This document shows positions 35,169 to 46,374 of a stretch of 64,000 nucleotides of DNA, in pieces (within the stretch, counting starts at the first letter, position 1; every line of letters begins with the position of its first letter). The notes beneath the pieces are model-generated. The model did no database searches. It was not told the DNA's origin and saw only the letters and a list, made by a program, of their open reading frames with translations. This DNA comes from Bretschneidera sinensis (lineage: Eukaryota; Streptophyta; Magnoliopsida; Brassicales; Akaniaceae), in contig CM043698.1 in the NCBI GenBank assembly GCA_023935145.1, positions 80,680,001 to 80,744,000 of the forward strand, read 5' to 3'. The position numbers were made by a program, and so were the translations under genes.

Positions 35169-36083
35169 GCAAATTTCATTGCACTATTTCAAAATTTGTT
35201 GAAATGACATTAATATATCAAACATTTTTAAAACGCACGATTCATCTCAAAACATCAATTTTCACTATCATGCAGTCCCAAAATGAATTTTTTTGAAGAA
35301 TCAAAATTTTAATTGAATATTACTTTTCATTATGACTAAAGTACTCTTACATATCATAAATACTACTTTTAAAAAATATAGAAGTACCAAGGATGAAACA
35401 TATTTAACAATTAATTTTTTAAGGTTTTTGTTAAAAAGAAAATTATCACCGTTCTTTTGTAAAAAATGATTAAAAGTATATTTTAAATTGATTTATATTA
35501 TATTATATGACATAAAACAAATTTTACTTCATATATTTTATATTTTAAAAAAATATTATGATATCATTGTCTATCGCATCTTCAAATAAATGAAAATAAA
35601 AAACCATCATAAAAGAAAATTAAATATTTTAAATAAAAAGTTTGTTGATATGTTTTTTTATAAAATTAAATAGCTTAACATTTCAAATAAATTAATATCA
35701 AAGACCATCATAAAATAACAATCAAAGACAAACTTTTCTATTTTAAAAATTAAAATGATATTACATGTTTTTATTTTTTTATTTTTGTATAAAAATATGA
35801 ATTCAAGTAACTTAAAAATTTGTTTTATAAACAATTTTGAGATAAATAATTGATAAATAGAATTATTCAACTTATCATAATCACTTGGAGATATTTTAGC
35901 ACTAAAGGTACTTTGATTATCATGAAAAATAATATCCAATTAAAATTTTGATTCTTCAAAGAAATTTATTTTGGAACTGCTTGATGTCAAAAATTGATAT
36001 TTTGGAGTGAATAGTGAGTTTTAAAAGGTTTAATATACTAGAATCATTTTAATAAATTTAAAGGTAGTGCAGTATAATTTACC
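35169..36083. mobile_element. Fold-back element with about 170-bp terminal inverted repeats
   Basis: The left arm (35169-35345) and right arm (35930-36083), read in opposite directions, share ATTGCACTATTT/ACTGCACTACCT, ATCAATTTT and an identical GAAGAATCAAAATTTTAATT core. About 590 bp of AT-rich DNA lies between them. Long terminal inverted repeats without coding suggest a Mutator-like or fold-back non-autonomous element. No target duplication was recognised. Confidence 0.6.
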
Positions 36084-37726
36084 TTTTTATTTATGATACA
36101 GTGTAAAAATTACATTTGTTGCAGTTAAATACTGGTAATCCATTTTAATACGATACCAACTGTTTAGGATATAAGTGGTGATATTGTTAAAGTATAATTT
36201 GTAAATATTGAAGCAATATAAATTACTTTAAATGATAAAATTATGTGTATATTATTTATTTCCCTTTTCTCAAACAATTGATATCATTTCAAATAATATT
36301 GCTCTGACAAATCATGCATGCTATAATTTTAACAATTCATGCTCTATTAATATTGTCATTTTTTGGCACATTTCCTCTTAATTTTTATGGTCTCATTAAT
36401 TTTTTTCCTCAAAAAGAAGTACATGTCTTTCCTGCCCAAATTAAAATTGAAAAAAGAAGAATAGTTGTAAGCATCAAGTTTATGATTGACCAATGCAGTG
36501 TTGTTGTGGTGATGCCATGTGTTCTTGAAATAAATGCTAAATAAGCTAAATAAATTTATTGTGAGTGAGCTTGATTTGTTTGTATTTAGAAATCATAGCA
36601 ACCAAAGTCATGTACCTCATAAATTAATATTGAAAGCTAATTAACCAAGTCATTTAACTCAATGTTCAATTATCAGTTTGGTTTTAAGGCATTTATTAAC
36701 AAGTAATAATTAAATATCTAATAAAACATATTGAAATTGAAATTATATATTTATGTTTAAATTTCATTCCAAATATATATTAATTTGTACATGAATTATA
36801 TATAGAGATATAGAGTGGCCTCCATCTTTTACCATTCTCTTTAAAAGAAAACTAGCATCTCAACAAGCGCTACATGCATGTTAATATGCTTTTCTATGAA
36901 ATTAAATAACCCAGCATCTCAACACGTGCTGTGCGTGTTAATCTACTCTTCAATATGATAAAATAGTAGGTTAATAGAAGCAAAATTATTTTCTCACCCA
37001 TTAGCATGCGGAACAGTAGTAGGTCAAGTATAGTCTCCTATACCTTGATTAGCAAACCAAACCTTGCAAAAAAACTCAAAACGAGGACAATTAGGAAAAA
37101 ATCGCCAAAAAATGAGAATAATTGAAAGAAGTCACCAAGAAATATAAGCAAAATAATGAAACAGAATGAGAACTATAAAAGAATGAGTTAGATATATGGA
37201 TTGAAGATAAGAGAGATAATGAGTGTTAGGTAGTAGTTAAGCATGTGTGAGATACCAGGGGAGAGAAAAATATGGGAGAAATATGTGGAGAGTTTGGGTA
37301 AGTTGAGTTACATATCTAACCCTATTTTATTATTTGAGTTATGTATTTAAGCAAGAGGTTTCTAGACGTTTTGAAAGCTAGACACCAAAAAGAGCTTCAA
37401 GCTTAATAACATAGATAGATTAAGGACATTTTTTTTAAATGACAACAAAACACATAATCATTTAAAGAATCTAACGGCTAAGATTTATCCACAAATTGTT
37501 TGAGCCAAAATACCCCTGTACCATGTCATTAAAATATGGATAACTTTGAAAAATCACATATTTTTTTCAATTTTTTTTATAAAAAAAAATCAAGTGGGTA
37601 CTGCTCATCGGATATGCTCCTCACATGTAGACTAACATAACGTGTGGGTGTGTGTGACGTCTTTGGTGATCGAATTGTGGTGCTAGTTGAATGGTTAACT
37701 TCCTCTCGTTGATTCCAGTTCGGTGG
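36084..37726. other. Gene-poor AT-rich region left of the CACTA element
   Basis: A 59-bp direct duplication beginning CAGCATCTCAACA/TAGCATCTCAACA occurs at 36854 and 36913. No gene was recognised. Confidence 0.45.
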
Positions 37727-37744
37727 CAGTACAAAAAAAATGTA

Positions 37745-37950
37745 ATATACTGACGGATTTAAAATCTGTAAGTATAGACACCCTATACCGACAGATTTTA
37801 AATCCGTCAGTAAAAGCTTAGGTTTTACTGATGGATAAAATATTCCGTCACTATAGACTATGTCTATCATTGTATATAGTATATATACTTACGATTTACA
37901 AAATCTGTAAGTATAGACCATAGGAAAACCGTCAGTATAGACATAAAAAT
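37745..37950. repeat. Left subterminal repeats of the CACTA element
   Basis: Words such as ACTGACGGATTT, ACCGACAGATTT, AAATCCGTCAGTA, TATTCCGTCACTATAGAC and AAAACCGTCAGTATAGAC occur in both orientations, often as palindromic pairs. In this superfamily such motifs are bound by the TNPA-type accessory protein. Confidence 0.8.
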
Positions 37951-37959
37951 TAGGCGGCT

Positions 37960-38526
37960 TTTCACCTACGCGTTCTAATTTTTTGTTGAGCTAATGAGCT
38001 CTATCTATATAACATCAATTAAATTTGCAAACAAAGAAAAAAAATTGGTCAATTCTCATCTTTCTCTCATACTCAATCTCTAACCCTTCAGATCTCTAAA
38101 ACCATTTCTTCTCTCTCGCACTCGAGCTCTAAGCCGTCAGTGACCCATTCCCACCTTTATCTCTCACTCTCAACCGTTTCATTTCTTGTATCTCTCTTTT
38201 GCGTACGAAACCCATACCCAACAAACTTATAGCCAGGAAAACCCATTCCCATGAAACACTAAATCGGCGATTCTCATCTCCTTCTCAATCTCTATGTTTC
38301 ATCGATCTCTCCATCAATGGTAGAGGTGGAGCAACGATAAAGCTGAAGTTTAAAGACCAAAGAGAGGGCATCATCTTGGGTCGTGTAGCCATTGAAGATT
38401 AAAGGAAGCTAGACAGGGGAAATCTGAAGTTTGAAGGTTAAGGTTTTTCTGGGCTCGTTATCCTTTCTCACGGGTTCTCTTTCTTATTATTCATAAATTA
38501 AGGTTCATTAGCTTTAGATTTCTCTC
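37960..38526 (+). other. Leader-like region of the CACTA element
   Basis: Pyrimidine-rich DNA (CTCTCTCGCACTCGAGC, TATCTCTCACTCTC) resembles a 5' leader of the CACTA transcription unit. It contains no conserved ORF. It is cut at about 38527 by copia gag sequence without an intervening 5' LTR. Confidence 0.45.
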
Positions 38527-38541
38527 TTGATATTTTATACG

Positions 38542-39330
38542 ATGGAAAAGAGAGATTTTGCCCTTTGGAAGCAGAAGATCAAGGCGGTTCTTATGCAACA
38601 AAAGGTGGACTTGGCTATTGGAGAAGATGACGTTTTTCCAGCAAGTATCACGAAGGTCCAACGGAATGAGATGAAGAAGATGGCATACAACACCATTTTC
38701 TTGCACATGTCGAATAGTGTCATAAGGGAGTACAGAGACTCGAAAGATCCAGCTACAATTTGGAAGAAACTAGATGAGTTGTTTCTTACCAAGACTCTCC
38801 CTAATAAGAGGTATCTTCGTAAACAAATCATTGCTTTTAAAATGGATCCTAATAAAGAGTTGCAATATAATCTTGATACCAAGATGAGGAGTGCATCAAG
38901 TGGAGAAGAGCTGTTCGTTAAAGGAAGGCCAGTAACTCGGTATGGCAGTAACATACATGGTTACTACCAGGACAGAGGTAGAGGAGAAAGCCATGGGAGA
39001 GCGCACAGTAACATACATGGCTACTACCAGGACAAAGGTAGAGGAGAAAGCCATGAGAGAGTGCACAATAACATACATGGCTACTACAGAGATAATTGTA
39101 AAGGAGAAAGCCATGGGAGAGCGTACAATAACATACATGGCTACTACCGAGACAGAGGTAGATGAGAAAGCCATGAGAGAGTGCACAATAACATACATAG
39201 TTACTACCGAGACAGAGGTAGAAGAGAAAGCCATGGGAAAGCGTATTCCAAACCGAGATTTGGAGGGAAGAGATCCTTCTACTGCCACGAGGAAGGTCAT
39301 TTCAAGAAAGATTGCAAGAAGATGATGAGG
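38542..39330 (+). pseudogene. Copia gag with 60-bp repeat expansion
   Basis: It starts MEKRDFALWKQKIKAVLMQQ, the copia gag N-terminus, and runs through DPATIWKKLDELFLTKTLPNK to YLRKQIIAFKMDPNKEL. A deletion of the following gag helices then joins it to a five-copy 20-residue repeat (N-I-H-G-Y-Y-x-D-R-G-R-G-E-S-H). The zinc knuckle SFYCHEEGHFKKDC has Ser where the first Cys should be. A TGA at about 39163 interrupts the fourth repeat, and the frame continues in the next ORF. Confidence 0.8.
38941..39240 (+). repeat. 60-bp coding minisatellite, five units
   Basis: Five consecutive units of exactly 60 bp each carry AACATACATGGCTACTACC, AGGTAGAGGAGAAAGCCATG and a GAGAG(C/T)G end. Because 60 is divisible by three, the repeat extends the protein by 20 residues per unit without a frameshift. 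Confidence 0.95.
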
Positions 39331-39951
39331 GATGAAGGAGGAAGCCATACCAAGAATGGAAAGGCTTTGGTTGCCAAGGGAGAACGGCAAGATGATGATG
39401 TTCTAGTTGTGTGCTCAAGTGTGAGAAAGGGGCAAGAAGGCAGCGGGAAATGGATCTTGGATACCGGGTGCACTCATCATATGTGTCCTCATAGAGATTG
39501 GTTCAAGAATTTCAAGGAAACCGATGATGTAAAGGTTTTCCGAGGGAATGATACTTCTTACCAAGTGAGGGGCACGGGAGACATCCAGTTGAGGATGTTT
39601 GATGGAGTCGCAAGGCTGCTGCGGAATGTGAGTTATCTTTCGAGTTTGAAAAGAAATTTGATCTCATTAGGGCAGCTAGATTCCATGGGGTACACATACA
39701 AGGCAGAGGGAGGAAAGATTAAGGTAACCAAGGGATCTTTAATAGTGATCAAAGCAACAATGAAGGATGGTCTCTATGAGATGATCGGAGACACGGAGAT
39801 CAAGGGTCAAGCAGTAAGCTTGATGGCTGAGATGGATAAGGCAGCCCTTTGGCACAATCGCTTGGGATATATGAGCGAAAAGGGCCTGCAAGTTCTCAGC
39901 AATGATGGTCTACTTGGTGGTGACAAAGTAGAGGAACCTGATTTCTGCTAA
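39331..39951 (+). pseudogene. Copia protease and GAG-pre-integrase remnant
   Basis: The protease signature WILDTGCTHHMCPHRDWF (catalytic Asp in DTG) is intact at about 39451-39504. The pre-integrase region has LWHNRLGYMSEKGLQVLSN. The frame ends at TAA 39949-39951, inside what should be the integrase zinc-finger Cys pair (FC-stop-YCVLGKQN), so a codon before YC has become a stop. Confidence 0.85.
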
Positions 39952-40804
39952 TATTGTGTTCTTGGCAAGCAAAATCGGGTCGGTTTCAACATCGGAGTGC
40001 ACAAGTCTAAGAGCATTCTTGACTACATTCATGCGGATCTTTGGGGACCAGCAAGAACACCAATACAGGAAGGTAATCTTTACTTTCTATCATTAATTGA
40101 TGATTATTCAAGAAATTTTTGGGTTTATTTGCTTAAAAATAAATCAGATGCTTTGAATAAATTAGTGGTGTGGAAAAAGCTAGAGGAGACTCAAACGGGC
40201 AGGGTAGTTAAGGTGTTAAGAGCTGATAATGGTTTAGAATTTTTTAATAAGGAACTTGATCAATTCTGTAAGTTAAATGGGATTCTAAGATATAAAACGA
40301 CTGTGAAAACCCCTCAGCAAAATGGAATTGTTGACATGACGAATAAGACCCTTAGGGAAAAGGTTAGGTGCATGTTAATAGGATCCGGATTACCCAAATG
40401 TTTTTGGGGGGAAGCGGTGTCTATTGCTGTGTATTTGGTTAATAGATCACCCTATAGGGTTGTGGACCTTAAGACTCCATTGTAGATGTGGAGTGGTAAA
40501 CCCCCTGAGTTGGACAACCTTAGAACTTTTGGGTGTGTTGTGTATGCTCATCTAAAGGATAATAGACTTAGCCCAAGATCTAGAAAATGTGTGTTTCTAG
40601 GATATGGGGAAGGGGCTAAGGGGTATAGGTTGTGGTCCTTACAATAAAAAAGGATTTAAACTCATGATAAGTAGCGATGTCATTTTTAATGAGCATTTAT
40701 TTCCCTATTTGGAGAAAACTAACCCTACAAGGGATAGTGAGCAAACCAGTTCGATATTTATGGAGCATAGTACCAAGGAATATTCAGTTCAGGTAGAGCA
40801 ATGA
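39952..40804 (+). pseudogene. Copia integrase remnant
   Basis: It contains YIHADLWGPA (first catalytic Asp), SLIDDYSRNFWVYLLKNKSD, VLRADNGLEF (second Asp) and TPQQNGIVDMTNKTLREKVRCML. The third acidic residue, normally Glu in the A-E-R-M-N motif, is replaced here by Asp in IVDMTN. WGEAVSIAVYLVNRSP and the GCVVYAHLKDN/RKCVFLGYGEG block follow. Stops at 40483-40485 and after 40640 break the frame. Confidence 0.85.
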
Positions 40805-41011
40805 AGGCAAGATGGTTCAAATCAGGTAGAGCCCATTGATGAAGGCCAAGCTCAAGACACTCAAGAAGAGGCTGAACTAGAAGGGGATGATGCAGTAAGT
40901 CAGAATGACTATCAGCTCACAAGGGACCAGAAAAGAAGGCTGGTAAGACCACCTTCAAGATATGGTTTTGCAGATGCTGCGAATGCAGTAGCTCATTGGA
41001 AAAAATGAGGG

Positions 41012-42138
41012 ATGAGTGAACCAGAAACTTACACGGATGCCATGGGATGTAAGGATTCGTCAAGATGGAAGCTAGCTATAGAGGAAGAAATGGATTCTTT
41101 GAGAATGAACAACTCTTGGGAATTGGTGAACATTCCAGAAAAACAGAGAGTTGTGGATTGTAAGTACACTTACAAGATCAAAGAAGGGAACCCTCCAGGG
41201 GATGAAGTCTAGTACAAGACTAAGCTGGTGGCGAAAGGGTTCATGCAAAGAGGAGGCATAGATTTCACAAAAACCTTCTCACCTGGACACAAGGTAGATA
41301 AAATGGTGATTATCCCCGTCTATGTCGCTGATATGCTATTGGTTCGGAACAGCAGGGAAAGGATAGAAAGGTTGACACCTCAACTCAATGAGGAGTTCAA
41401 GAGGAAGGATCTGGGCCTTACACAAAATATCCTTGGGATGAGAAGAACTCGGGAAAAGGAGAAGAACAGGTTGAAGGTTTCTCGGTTTTCTTTATAGAAA
41501 ATGTGTTGTACAAGTTTTCTATGGAAGATGGTAAACCAGTGAAGGTTCCTCTTGCTGGTCATTTCAAGTTCACTAGTGAACAATGTCATGGAATAGATGA
41601 GGAGAAGAAGAAAATGGATAAGGTCCCTTACTCTAGTGCAGTTGGATCAATCATGGTCATGATGGTAAGCACTAGACCCGGCATTTCTTAGGCAATGGGT
41701 GTTCTCAGCAGATTTGTGAGTAATCCTAGAAAGGAGCTTTGGCTTGGGATGAAGCGGTTGTTGAGGTACTTAAAGGCTTAGTTGTAGCCGGTGGTAGCAC
41801 TCTCAACAACGAAGGCTAAGTACATAGCGGCTATGGAAACCATAAAGGAGACTATATGGTGCAAAGGGTTGTAGGAAGAGTGAAAGGTCCTAAAAGAGCA
41901 TGTGGTGGTTTCTTTGGATAGTCAAAGTGCATGGCACTTGTGTAGGAACTCGGTGTTCCATGAGAGGACTAAGCATATGGATGTTCGGTATCATTTCATT
42001 CAAGAAATTATTATGAAAGGATGCATTCATGTAGATAAAGTCGCAATGGAAGAAAATCCTGCAGATTTAGGCACCAAGGTTCTACCTCTAAGTAAGTTCA
42101 ATCATTGCCTTGGACTTCTTAGGATTGGAGTCGGTTGA
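41012..42138 (+). pseudogene. Copia RT and RNase H remnant with internal deletion
   Basis: The RT begins YTDAMGCKDSSRWKLAIEEEMDSL and passes WELVNIPEKQRVVDCKY to KLVAKGFMQRGGIDFTKTFSP. The next about 100 residues, including the block with the first catalytic Asp (DVKTAFLHG in the family), are missing, and the sequence jumps to PVYVADMLLV, where the usual YVDD is YVAD. The RNase H end reads SLDSQSAWHLCRNSVFHERTKHMDVRYHFI and NPADLGTKVLP. Several stops. It is dead by both deletion and active-site loss. Confidence 0.85.
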
Positions 42139-42219
42139 TATGGTGACTCAAGTTGAGTTTAGATCCTAAGTTCTCTGCATAATGGGTTCGGGTTTAATTG
42201 CTTAGACAAAGATAGAGAT

Positions 42220-43159
42220 TATTGGTATTTATCTAAGGTTTAAACAAGGTTTGAAGAGGTTTAGCATCAGGTCTTGGCGCCTCGGCTCAAGGTGTGTGCG
42301 CCTCGGCCTCCAGGAACTCCAAAGGATGGGAGAGAGGCTGTGCGCCGTGGCCCAAGGTGTGAGCGCCATGACACAGGTCTGTGCGCTTTTGCTCAGCCAC
42401 CCCAGGCCACGACATCCAGCATGATAAGAAACCTCCCCCTTCTCCAAGCCGCAGCATGCCCTGTTCTAGGCCGCGGCTTGAAGGCACACCTGATCCTTAT
42501 GTTTCAGCATTTCAAATGGTGCGTGAGGCATGATCAAAACGCATAGATTCACTAAGGATTGTTGAAGGGCTATGATTGATTGGTCCTCAAGATCTAAGGT
42601 GGAGATTGAATTCAAAGATTGGCTCAAGAAGTGGTGCACTATATAAAGGGTCACCTAGCTTCAATCTCAGCACAACAACACAAGTGTGTGACATAACATG
42701 TGAGTGTGTGTGAAATATAACACATGGGTGTGTGAGAGTGCAAAGACACCAAACACAAGAGAGATCTCATTGTAGAGAAGCTGGATGTTTAGAGAGAGAG
42801 TAGTATAGATTGGGGATTCAAGGGACTTGTAAGTGAAATTTTCTTAGGAAAATTCCAGGGTAACTCAAGAAATTATCACTTTCTTTTCTCTTCTTTCATT
42901 CTTCAAGAATGGTGTTAAGATCAAGATTAGATTGTGTTCTTGAAGAGATGTTGCTGTAATTGTAATAACCATTGATTTAGTGCAGAGAGTTTGGAGGAAC
43001 TCACGGGAACGTAAGCTATTGTCGAACCTCGATAACAATTGCTAGTGTCTTTTTTTGATTGGTTTTGATTCCTGTTTTGTTTTGGTTATATTACAAGTCA
43101 CTCTAGACTTGGGTGTTTGGAAGATCACCATTTGGGCATCTTGAGGTGATTTCCCAACA
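42220..43159 (+). repeat. 3' LTR of the copia element, about 940 bp
   Basis: It begins TATTGGTATTTATC after a purine-rich run (AGACAAAGATAGAGA) and ends GATTTCCCAACA. It has a TATA box, TATATAAAGG, at 42640 and a GC-rich block (42270-42480) unlike its surroundings. No partner LTR is present in the window. Confidence 0.7.
42640..42649 (+). promoter_or_regulatory. TATA box in the copia LTR
   Basis: TATATAAAGG lies about 420 bp into the LTR and is followed by CA-rich leader sequence. It is the likely LTR promoter core. Confidence 0.5.
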
Positions 43160-44229
43160 GTGCATGTGATGAATGTGTCAAAATGATTATCGAAGGAAGA
43201 TACCAAATTTAGTTAATTTTCATATGCATCCATTTTCTCAACTGTTTGTAATTATATTGTGTTTCTTGAAGGCAATTTTGTTGTTGTATAAATGTAGGTA
43301 AATACAAATTAGAATGAAGGTCATGTGTTCTTTTATTTGATTTGATGATTGGGTTGATCATAAAATTTTCCTACGAGACTCTAGCATAATTGTTAAGCAT
43401 GGAAAAGTACAACAGTTCAAGAGAGTATGGTATTTCATTTATATGTAATAAATAATGTCTAAATTGCTTACTAATCAAATACTGGTATTTTATTTATATG
43501 TAATATATTTGTCAATGCGAAAAAGGCCCAGAGTAGGTATTGCAGTCTGTTTTATCAGGCAATTAATAGTCACATTCTTTCATTTTTTTGATGTACTAAT
43601 AAACTTTTGAACATTTTACATTTTCTATGGGGAGCATAAGAGACACAAATTAAACAGATTCTAATAGTTATCAAAATCATACGATTTAGGATTCTAATAA
43701 GATTAGTCTACAACTTTATTTTTCCCAAAATTTTCTTTGTAAAGTGTTATATGCAATGTTCTTCTGTACATGTAGTGTAATAAGTTCTTACTTGGAATTC
43801 ATTAGACCAACCAATGGGAAAGCGTAGATGTTTGAATATTATACATTCAAGTGAAAACTTGAATTCTTAGCTGCAACCTGAGTGCAAATAAGAACTACAT
43901 GCATCCTTTGGTACACAAACACATGAAACCGCTAGAATATAACCTCATAATCAAACCCAACCTCTACACGATCAAGAACCACAACCCCAGCCTAAGTAGC
44001 CTTCATCATCACGTATATTTTTTTTATAGGTTATTTAATTTTAATCTTGAGAGCTATATAACTTGAAGTGTGGACAGGTGAACAGAAGATATGATCCCAT
44101 GAAAACTAAACAACTTGAAAACTTTACAATAAGTAAACTATACAGTAAAAAACTTTAATTTACTATTGACCAAATTTTGTTAATCTTTTTCATAAGTATC
44201 ATGTATTTGTTTAAGCAGATGCCCTTCAC

Positions 44230-44986
44230 AAACATAGAAAGATATGTGGTCCCACACGCATGGCTGATGTGTGAGATTTGGAAGAAGATTAGAAAATTTG
44301 TGCCCAGGTAAATGCAAATGGTCAGCCAGTTGGGAATGACGCAAGAACACTTAATCAATTTATTGGTACCATGGTCAGAATGGCTCATCTTGTACCAATC
44401 AATCGAGAATCATGGATTTGCATTCCATTAGTAAATAAGGATGAAATGTGGAAGATCATAGAGGCATAAATATCTAAGTGTGTTCTAATGTTATTTCATT
44501 TTTCTTTAATTTGATGATTTGCTACTTATCAAAAAATTTGATGATTTGCTAATGTTATTGTTTGATTGTAGACAAAATTCACATTTGATCCATTCCTACC
44601 AACAATAAAGAAACATATTATTAGTATCATGGGTGAAAAATGGAGACAATGCAAAAATGAAACCAAGAAAAGGTTTGATGAGTCAAATACTGAATATGAG
44701 AATATTAAGCAACTACCTGATCTTAGGGTAGATAAAGATCAATTTCTATTCTTAATTTGGTATTGGAAATTTGAAAAAGCAAAGGTATGGCTTATAACAT
44801 GTTTGTTCTTATAAAGTGAATTTTACTAGAGATTTTTTTAATTGTTTAGTGATGATTAGCATATATAATTACCTGTGTTTTGCATTCATAAGAAATAAGT
44901 TAGAAAAACAAATAAAAGCGTAGTAAAATTGATGACCCTCATTGCATTGGCACAAAATCATTTTTGAAATTAATTCAAGAAAAGAT

Positions 44987-45058
<72 letters not shown>

Positions 45059-45720
45059 TAGTGTCATTTAGAAAATAAGATTTATGATATGTTGGTTGTT
45101 TTTTACAACATTTGTTATTATAGATTGTGGAGAACATTGGGCAAAAGCCCTCACGTGCAGAAGTTTATATTCTAAGTCGTACGCGTACCGATGGGAGTGC
45201 TCTGAGTGAAAAAGTAGCACAAAATATGGTTTATACTTTGATCTTTTACTTTGGTACTTATTAGCCTATTAAACTAATTGGTTATATACAAGTTTCTTCT
45301 TATTGTTGTTTACTAGTTAATTATTTTCCCACACTAGTACCTTGCACTAATCGATATTGTTTTTTTATTTTTAATTTTCAAAATCATAGGAATTATTGAA
45401 GAAGTATATGAATGAGTCGGGCAATTCACAAACTTCACATTTAAACCCCCTCTTGGAATGATTATATGCTTTCTCAAGTAAAATGACTAGAGTAATAAGG
45501 GCATGTTCGCTATTTGGGAAAGATCACCACTTCTTCTAATGATCCTAATACTTCATCATCTGAGCTATCTGGCTATGCCAAAGTGGTGAAAATGGTTGGG
45601 AGGTTACAAGGAGTAATTCATAGCCTTGCATCAGTGAGACATAGAATGTTTTCTCACGAGAACAATGATTACATTATAATGGAAGCAAACAACTCGGACG
45701 AAAGAGGTATGGTTCATTTC
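44230..45720 (+). pseudogene. CACTA TNP1-like protein (Transposase_24, Ptta/En/Spm family) pseudogene
   Basis: At least five exon-like blocks match the plant Ptta/En/Spm (Transposase_24) pattern in order. (1) 44235-44467: GPTRMADV, a TGA where Trp is expected, DLEED, then NGQPVGNDARTLNQFIGTMVR and LVPINRESW. (2) 44572-44784: FTFDP and IMGEKWRQCKNETKKRF. (3) 45123-45228: KPSRAEVYILSRTRTDGSAL. (4) 45391-45458: ELLKKYMNESG. (5) about 45455-45720, after a frameshift: YMLSQV and GHVRYLGKITTSS, then a helix-rich end. GT-AG borders fit blocks 2-4 (for example AAAG|GTATGG at 44785). In the family this accessory DNA-binding protein works with TNP2 transposase. Stops in blocks 1 and 4-5 make it non-functional. 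Confidence 0.8.
44989..45056. repeat. (AT)n microsatellite
   Basis: A pure AT run of about 68 bp in the intron between blocks 2 and 3 of the TNP1-like pseudogene. Confidence 0.97.
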
Positions 45721-46374
45721 TTACCTTGGAAATATGATTCATTCACTAGCAATTTGTTTATCCAATTTGAATGTGTGTTCGTTAAAATTTTTTTTTTCAA
45801 ATTTGAAGGCATTGAATAAAATAGTTTTTTTTTAAATGCATTGAATAAAATAGTTAAAGTATGATTATAAGTGATTTGACTTATACTACAAGTTCCTTTA
45901 TTTTTAATAAGCTCTTGATGCAAATAGCGTTCAAAACAACTCACCTGTAGTAAATGCACATTCTTCGAGTGGAAGTCATCGGATTGATGAGAATGAAGAA
46001 GGTAAGTGTACTGCTCGAAGTTATATGTTTAATGTAATGCATGATCACATATATGTTTTGTGGCAAGTTTTGGTTTGTTTAGGGTTTTTCTGGACTATTT
46101 TACAAGTGAAAAAAGTAGCTTAAATGGTTTCATCTTGTTTGTTCTTTTCTTGAGTGATACTTTCTGTTTGGTAGAAAAAAAAATATTAAAGAAATTGGGT
46201 AGCTGTCTCTGCATATGGACCAAAATATATGCTTAGTTCCTAAGTTTTATTGAATAACAGATGGTGGTTATTATCAGTGATTTGTGAAATTTGAGGTTGC
46301 TCTCTTATGAGGTATTTAGTCATCAAGATTATTTGCAATCTCTTCAGAGTTTGATTATTGTGCTAGTTGCTACC

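Larger units (their letters stand above)
38527..43159 (+). mobile_element. 5'-truncated Ty1/copia element (Tnt1/Tork-like)
   Basis: The order gag, protease, integrase, RT, RNase H, 3' LTR identifies copia. The LTR ends CCCAACA at 43159 and begins near 42220 (TATTGGTATTT, family form TGTTGG). There is no 5' LTR or primer site to the left: copia sequence starts within gag. The first gag residues (DGK) are out of frame with the following RDFALWKQK because of a 2-bp duplication. It lies inside the CACTA element. Confidence 0.85.

Noticed and set aside
42274..42546. GC-rich frames in the copia LTR
   Set aside because: They overlap on both strands and lie fully inside an LTR; composition, not coding, explains them.
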